NCBI GenBank assembly: GCA_001818355.1
Contig: MHKJ01000030.1
Span: 1-7,982, forward strand
Reading direction: 5' to 3'
Length of the DNA stretch: 7,982 nucleotides
Origin: Candidatus Kerfeldbacteria bacterium RIFOXYC2_FULL_38_9
Lineage (GTDB): Bacteria; Patescibacteriota; Patescibacteriia; UBA9570; XYC2-FULL-38-9
Both the position numbers and the translations under genes were made by a program. This document shows, in pieces, positions 5,082-7,982 of the stretch (position 1 is its first letter; each line of letters opens with the position of its first letter). The notes below the pieces were generated by a model, which was not told the DNA's origin, did not search any database, and saw nothing but the letters and a program-made list of their open reading frames with translations.

Positions 5082-6317
5082 ATGGCAAATAGTAACCTTA
5101 CAAACGCAAAAAGGGCAAAGAATGATGAGTTTTATACTCAATACGTTGATATTCAAAAAGAGATTGAAGCGTATTTAGAATATAACCCCAATGTATTCCG
5201 CGGTAAGGTGGTGTATTGCAACTGCGACGATCCGTTCGAGAGTAATTTTTTTCGCTATTTTGTGCTGAATTTCAACAAACTTGGATTGAAACAGCTTATC
5301 ACCACCAGCTACAAACCCTCGCCCGTAGCCAACACGCAACTGAATTTGTTTGGCGATGACAAAACTCTCACAAAATCAAAAGGTCGTCCCAAGATAAATG
5401 CCAACAAATTTATTGTGAGCGATGTGCGCGATATAGATGGCGACGGCGAGTTCAACTTGAAGGATATTGCCCAACAGTTAAAAGTGAACAAGCACAACGA
5501 ATGGACGCCTCTAGAAGGCGACGGCGATTTCCGTAGCGATGAATGTATAAATCTACTCAAACAATCCGACATCGTGGTAACAAATCCACCGTTCAGCCTG
5601 TTTCGCGAATATGTTAAACAACTTTTTGATTACAACAAAAAGTTTGTAATTATCGGTAATATGAATGCGATTACTTACAAAGAAATATTTCCAAAAATTA
5701 AGGAAAATAAAATGTGGCTTGGTGCAACAAATTTTAATACGGGTATGTATTTCAAAGTCCCAGAAAGTTTTACTTATGCGTCAACCTACAAATTTGAGCG
5801 TGAGCGAAATGGTGAAAAAGTTAATCGTGTGCCTGGTGTATGTTGGTTTACTCGTTTAGACCATGGACGTCGTCACCAACCATTACCGCTTATGACCATG
5901 GAAGAAAATTTAAAATACAGCAAGCACAAAGAAATTAAAGGAAAAAAGGCGTATGATAAATATGATAATTACAATGCCATAGAAGTGTCATTTACCGATT
6001 CCATTCCGAGTGATTATTATGGCGTAATGGGTGTGCCAATTAGTTTTTTGGATAAATACAATCCTGACCAGTTTGAAATTTTAGGAGCTACTCAAAGAGG
6101 TTGTCACGATGAGGTTCATGATACAAAAAAATATGATGATTACTGGGAAGTAAGACAGAATGGTAAAGAAACAGGATCGTCTGGTGGAAAAACAAATGAA
6201 AATGCCAATTTGGTTGGGAATGATGGAAAAAAGAATTATTTTATAAATAAAGAAGGCCGAATAATTCAATCCGCTTATCAAAGAATTTTTATTAGGCATA
6301 AGAAAAAAACAATATGA
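5082..6317 (+). CDS. EcoRI-family adenine-specific DNA methyltransferase
   Basis: This 411-aa protein would transfer a methyl group from S-adenosylmethionine to adenine N6 in DNA and so protect against the partner nuclease. Features visible are KNDEFYT near the N-terminus (13-19), a segment like motif I around YCNCDDPFESNFF (45-57, CDDP at 48-51), and catalytic motif IV as VVTNPPFSLFREYV (165-178, NPPF at 168-171). It is longer than M.EcoRI (326 aa, from memory); the extra length includes an insert near 85-105 and the C-terminal third. It starts 3 bp after the controller gene without a Shine-Dalgarno and overlaps the nuclease gene by ATGA. GC content falls along the gene: 28 of 60 bases at 5401-5460 are G or C, against 18 of 60 at 5941-6000. 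Target sequence is not deducible; GAATTC is only a family-based guess. Confidence 0.92.
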   Translation: MANSNLTNAKRAKNDEFYTQYVDIQKEIEAYLEYNPNVFRGKVVYCNCDDPFESNFFRYFVLNFNKLGLKQLITTSYKPSPVANTQLNLFGDDKTLTKSKGRPKINANKFIVSDVRDIDGDGEFNLKDIAQQLKVNKHNEWTPLEGDGDFRSDECINLLKQSDIVVTNPPFSLFREYVKQLFDYNKKFVIIGNMNAITYKEIFPKIKENKMWLGATNFNTGMYFKVPESFTYASTYKFERERNGEKVNRVPGVCWFTRLDHGRRHQPLPLMTMEENLKYSKHKEIKGKKAYDKYDNYNAIEVSFTDSIPSDYYGVMGVPISFLDKYNPDQFEILGATQRGCHDEVHDTKKYDDYWEVRQNGKETGSSGGKTNENANLVGNDGKKNYFINKEGRIIQSAYQRIFIRHKKKTI

Positions 6318-6919
6318 AAGGAATTATCTATATAATGACATCAGCTGTTTCTGGTTTAATAAAAATAGGGCAAACTGGCGCTGGTAATTATCAGGAAAGA
6401 ATGCGAAATCTTGAAGCGAATGGTTATTATAATGTTTCTGGTTTGAAAAGGTTTTTTGCGATTGAACTTGAAGATTATAATGATAAAGAAAAGCTTTTAA
6501 AGGAAATTTTTAATAAACATCGGGTTGGAGATAGTGAATTATTTGCTCTTGATTATGATTTAGTGCGACAACTTTTGTTATCATTCGAAGGCAAAGTGAT
6601 ATATCCCAAAGATGTAAACAAAGAAAAGGAATTTGACGAGGTTTCGAAAGCGAGAGAGCAGGGAGTGCGGTTTAGTTTTTATAAAAAAGGGATTAAAAAT
6701 GGAGAAGAAATTGTTTTTATAGCTGATAAAGAAATCACTGCGAAAGTAGTTGGCGAGCGTGAAGTGGAATATGGTGAACAAATGTGGAAACTTGCACCAT
6801 TAACGTACAAAATATACGAGCAAAAAGGAGGATTAAATGAGAGTGGTGCATACCAAGGAGCTGCTTACTGGCAATATAAAGGCAAAAGATTAAGAGATTT
6901 GTCTGATGTCACAAATTAA
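6314..6919 (+). CDS. GIY-YIG nuclease with DUF4357-like C-terminus (putative restriction enzyme)
   Basis: This is a 201-aa protein. The N-terminal ~95 residues look like a T5orf172-type GIY-YIG domain: GIIYIM at 3-8 replaces GIY, LIKIGQT (15-21) replaces YIG, an Arg lies in the following helix (R29 or R31), and GDSELF (72-77) supplies the likely metal-binding Glu75. Residues about 117-196 resemble the DUF4357 domain often attached to such nucleases: VRFSFYKKG, GEEIVFIADKEITAKVV, ESGAYQGAAYWQYKGKRLRDL. Its position last in a C-M-R operon, overlapping the methyltransferase stop by 4 bp (ATGA), suggests translational coupling and a role as the restriction endonuclease. That role is inference: GIY-YIG proteins also act as homing or repair nucleases. 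No PD-(D/E)xK motif of the EcoRI type is evident. Confidence 0.8.
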   Translation: MKGIIYIMTSAVSGLIKIGQTGAGNYQERMRNLEANGYYNVSGLKRFFAIELEDYNDKEKLLKEIFNKHRVGDSELFALDYDLVRQLLLSFEGKVIYPKDVNKEKEFDEVSKAREQGVRFSFYKKGIKNGEEIVFIADKEITAKVVGEREVEYGEQMWKLAPLTYKIYEQKGGLNESGAYQGAAYWQYKGKRLRDLSDVTN

Positions 6920-6926
6920 AAAAATT

Positions 6927-7056
6927 ATGACAAATAAAAATAATTCCGGCGAGATAATTATTTATGAAGGCGCGGATGGGGCACCTGGTATTGAGGTGCG
7001 TGTTAGAGGGTGAGGCGGTGTGGCTTTCGCAAAAACAATTAGAAACAAAAAAGTAA
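6927..7056 (+). pseudogene. Frameshifted N-terminal remnant of a RhuM-like gene
   Basis: An ATG 8 bp after the nuclease gene opens a 28-codon frame (residues NNSGEIIIYEGADG and GIEVRVRG) ending in TGA at 7011-7013. Dropping one G from the GGG run at 7008-7010 continues the reading as GEAVWLSQKQLETKK to a TAA at 7054-7056. The repaired sequence matches the beginning of virulence RhuM family proteins, which typically start with an EIIIY segment, a mid EVR.E..TVWLSQ motif, and continue for another ~250 residues absent here. So both a frameshift and a truncation are seen. The next gene begins 6 bp later. A Fic/DOC N-terminal extension has a similar opening and is an alternative parent. Confidence 0.65.
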
Positions 7057-7062
7057 AAAAAT

Positions 7063-7950
7063 ATGAACGATCTTATAAACATCAAAGTAATTCAAAAAGA
7101 TTTTAATGGCGAGAAAAAGCGATTTGTGAATGCAAGGGAATTGCATAAGTGGCTTGGCGTTGGAAAATTCTTTGCTAACTGGATTAAAGATAGGATAGAA
7201 AAGTATGGTTTCGTGGAAAATTTAGACTATTTCATAACCATTGCCAATTCTGGCAATGGTTTAAGCGCGCAATCTAAAGGGAAAATTGTTGATGCGAAAA
7301 CAGGAAAAGTTTTAGCCAAAGACTATATTCTTTCCGTGGATATGGCCAAAGAATTGGCGATGGTGGAAAATAGTGAAATTGGCAAACAAGTCAGGAGGTA
7401 TTTTATACGGGTTGAGGGTGATTTTAAAAAAGTGATGCGGATTGCCACGATGGATCCAAAAATCATTAATCAATTAACGACGCAGTTTTTTGAGACCAGA
7501 GAGGAGACCAAAGATTACAGAAAAGATTTTACGGATTGCATAAAAAACTTTGTGGCAGTAAAAAATTATGGAACATATACGGATATGCTGTATAGTTTTT
7601 TATTTTTGGAAAAGGCAAAAGAATACAGAAAACTTTTGGATTTGGTTAAAAAGGATTTTACCAGAAATTATATGTATGAAGAAATTTTATTAACTATTGG
7701 TGCTTTTGAATCGGGTTTATCCGGAGAGATAGAAAAAGAATTTAAGAAGTTGGGGAGGATGTTAACTCAGGGCGAGTTTGTAAAAAAGTTTAACGAATTT
7801 TCTTCCACAAAAAATTGGTTGGTATACCAGAAAAGAGCAAGAAGTATAATGGCAACTTACGATGAGGAATTGCGAAGTATAAAACATCCCAAGTTGATCG
7901 ATTATAAAAAAGAATTCAGCCAAGAAGATATTCAAAAACTTATTGGATAA
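7063..7950 (+). CDS. AntA/AntB antirepressor-domain protein
   Basis: This 295-aa protein carries an AntA/AntB-type domain at residues about 18-117: KRFVNARELHKWLGVGKFF (19-37), NWIKDRIEKYGFVENLDYF (39-57), then KDYILSVDMAKELAMVENSE and GKQVRRYFIRVE (86-118). Such domains are typical of phage and prophage antirepressors that interfere with repressors. The C-terminal ~175 residues are unlike the usual phage antirepressor C-terminus I know. They look helical and Lys/Glu-rich, with segments such as FLEKAKEYRKLLDLVKKDF, and I cannot assign them. It is soluble with no signal peptide. It follows the RhuM-like remnant after 6 bp and precedes another gene by 8 bp, in line with a short operon of acquired genes. 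There is no Shine-Dalgarno (A-rich AAAAAAATATG context). Confidence 0.8.
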   Translation: MNDLINIKVIQKDFNGEKKRFVNARELHKWLGVGKFFANWIKDRIEKYGFVENLDYFITIANSGNGLSAQSKGKIVDAKTGKVLAKDYILSVDMAKELAMVENSEIGKQVRRYFIRVEGDFKKVMRIATMDPKIINQLTTQFFETREETKDYRKDFTDCIKNFVAVKNYGTYTDMLYSFLFLEKAKEYRKLLDLVKKDFTRNYMYEEILLTIGAFESGLSGEIEKEFKKLGRMLTQGEFVKKFNEFSSTKNWLVYQKRARSIMATYDEELRSIKHPKLIDYKKEFSQEDIQKLIG

Positions 7951-7958
7951 AAAATAAT

Positions 7959-7982
7959 ATGAAAACCACTTTAAAAATCAAC
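7959..7982 (+). CDS. Start of a further gene, cut by the window end
   Basis: An ATG 8 bp after the AntA/AntB gene begins eight open codons (MKTTLKIN) up to the last base. The spacing and A/T-rich start context match the other genes of the block. No product can be named. Confidence 0.4.

Noticed and set aside
7912..7917. GAATTC site in the AntA/AntB gene as evidence for EcoRI-like specificity
   Set aside because: One 6-bp site in about 8 kb is near the random expectation, and methyltransferase specificity cannot be read from it.
1..7982. CRISPR array, rRNA or tRNA genes
   Set aside because: No regularly spaced short repeats or RNA-gene signatures are present; the only direct repeats are the two ~220-bp copies.

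Overview
The window looks like an accessory stretch of a low-GC bacterial genome, most likely a member of the Candidate Phyla Radiation (Patescibacteria). The reasons are a DUF5674-type gene next to a small helical hypothetical gene that I recall mainly from such genomes, a lack of convincing Shine-Dalgarno sequences before any start codon (starts sit in A/T-rich contexts, some almost leaderless), and short gene-sized modules separated by structured repeats. TGA is read as stop, so this is not a TGA-recoded lineage. The taxonomy is inferred from gene types, not from a marker gene.

Layout. (1) 1-1786: a two-gene operon (a double winged-helix protein and a winged-helix/PLD-like protein) behind a strong sigma70-type promoter, enclosed by a perfect 86-bp inverted repeat (1-86 and 1701-1786). 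No transposase or recombinase is seen inside. Just outside the right arm is a 12-bp perfect stem whose loop is a polypyrimidine mirror repeat. (2) 1836-2056 and 3010-3229: two near-identical copies of a ~220-bp dispersed repeat, each with an 11-bp terminator-like hairpin. They bracket a two-gene unit (DUF5674 protein and a 114-aa hypothetical). (3) 3251-3384: a 134-bp structured element with GCCTAAC/GTTAGGC ends and nested hairpins that resembles an integron attC site. (4) 3488-4444: a YrbG-type Ca2+/Na+ antiporter. (5) 4445-4834: a gap without a convincing gene, holding minus-strand open frames that may be gene remnants. (6) 4872-6919: a compact restriction-modification operon of a small XRE-type controller, an EcoRI-family adenine methyltransferase and a GIY-YIG/DUF4357-like putative nuclease. 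(7) 6927-7982: a frameshifted, truncated RhuM-like remnant, an AntA/AntB-domain protein, and the first eight codons of another gene.

How the parts work together. The RM unit reads as a normal C-M-R arrangement: regulator first, methyltransferase second, nuclease last with a 4-bp ATGA overlap. The RhuM-like fragment and the AntA/AntB gene directly behind it suggest a horizontally acquired or phage-derived block. The inverted-repeat module, dispersed repeats and attC-like element point to a region that repeatedly gains and loses small cassettes. The most unusual item is the 86-bp inverted-repeat-bounded wHTH + wHTH-PLD pair, which could be a small mobile or defence-like cassette. Its left arm starts exactly at base 1, so the outer limit, and whether assembly contributed to it, cannot be settled here.
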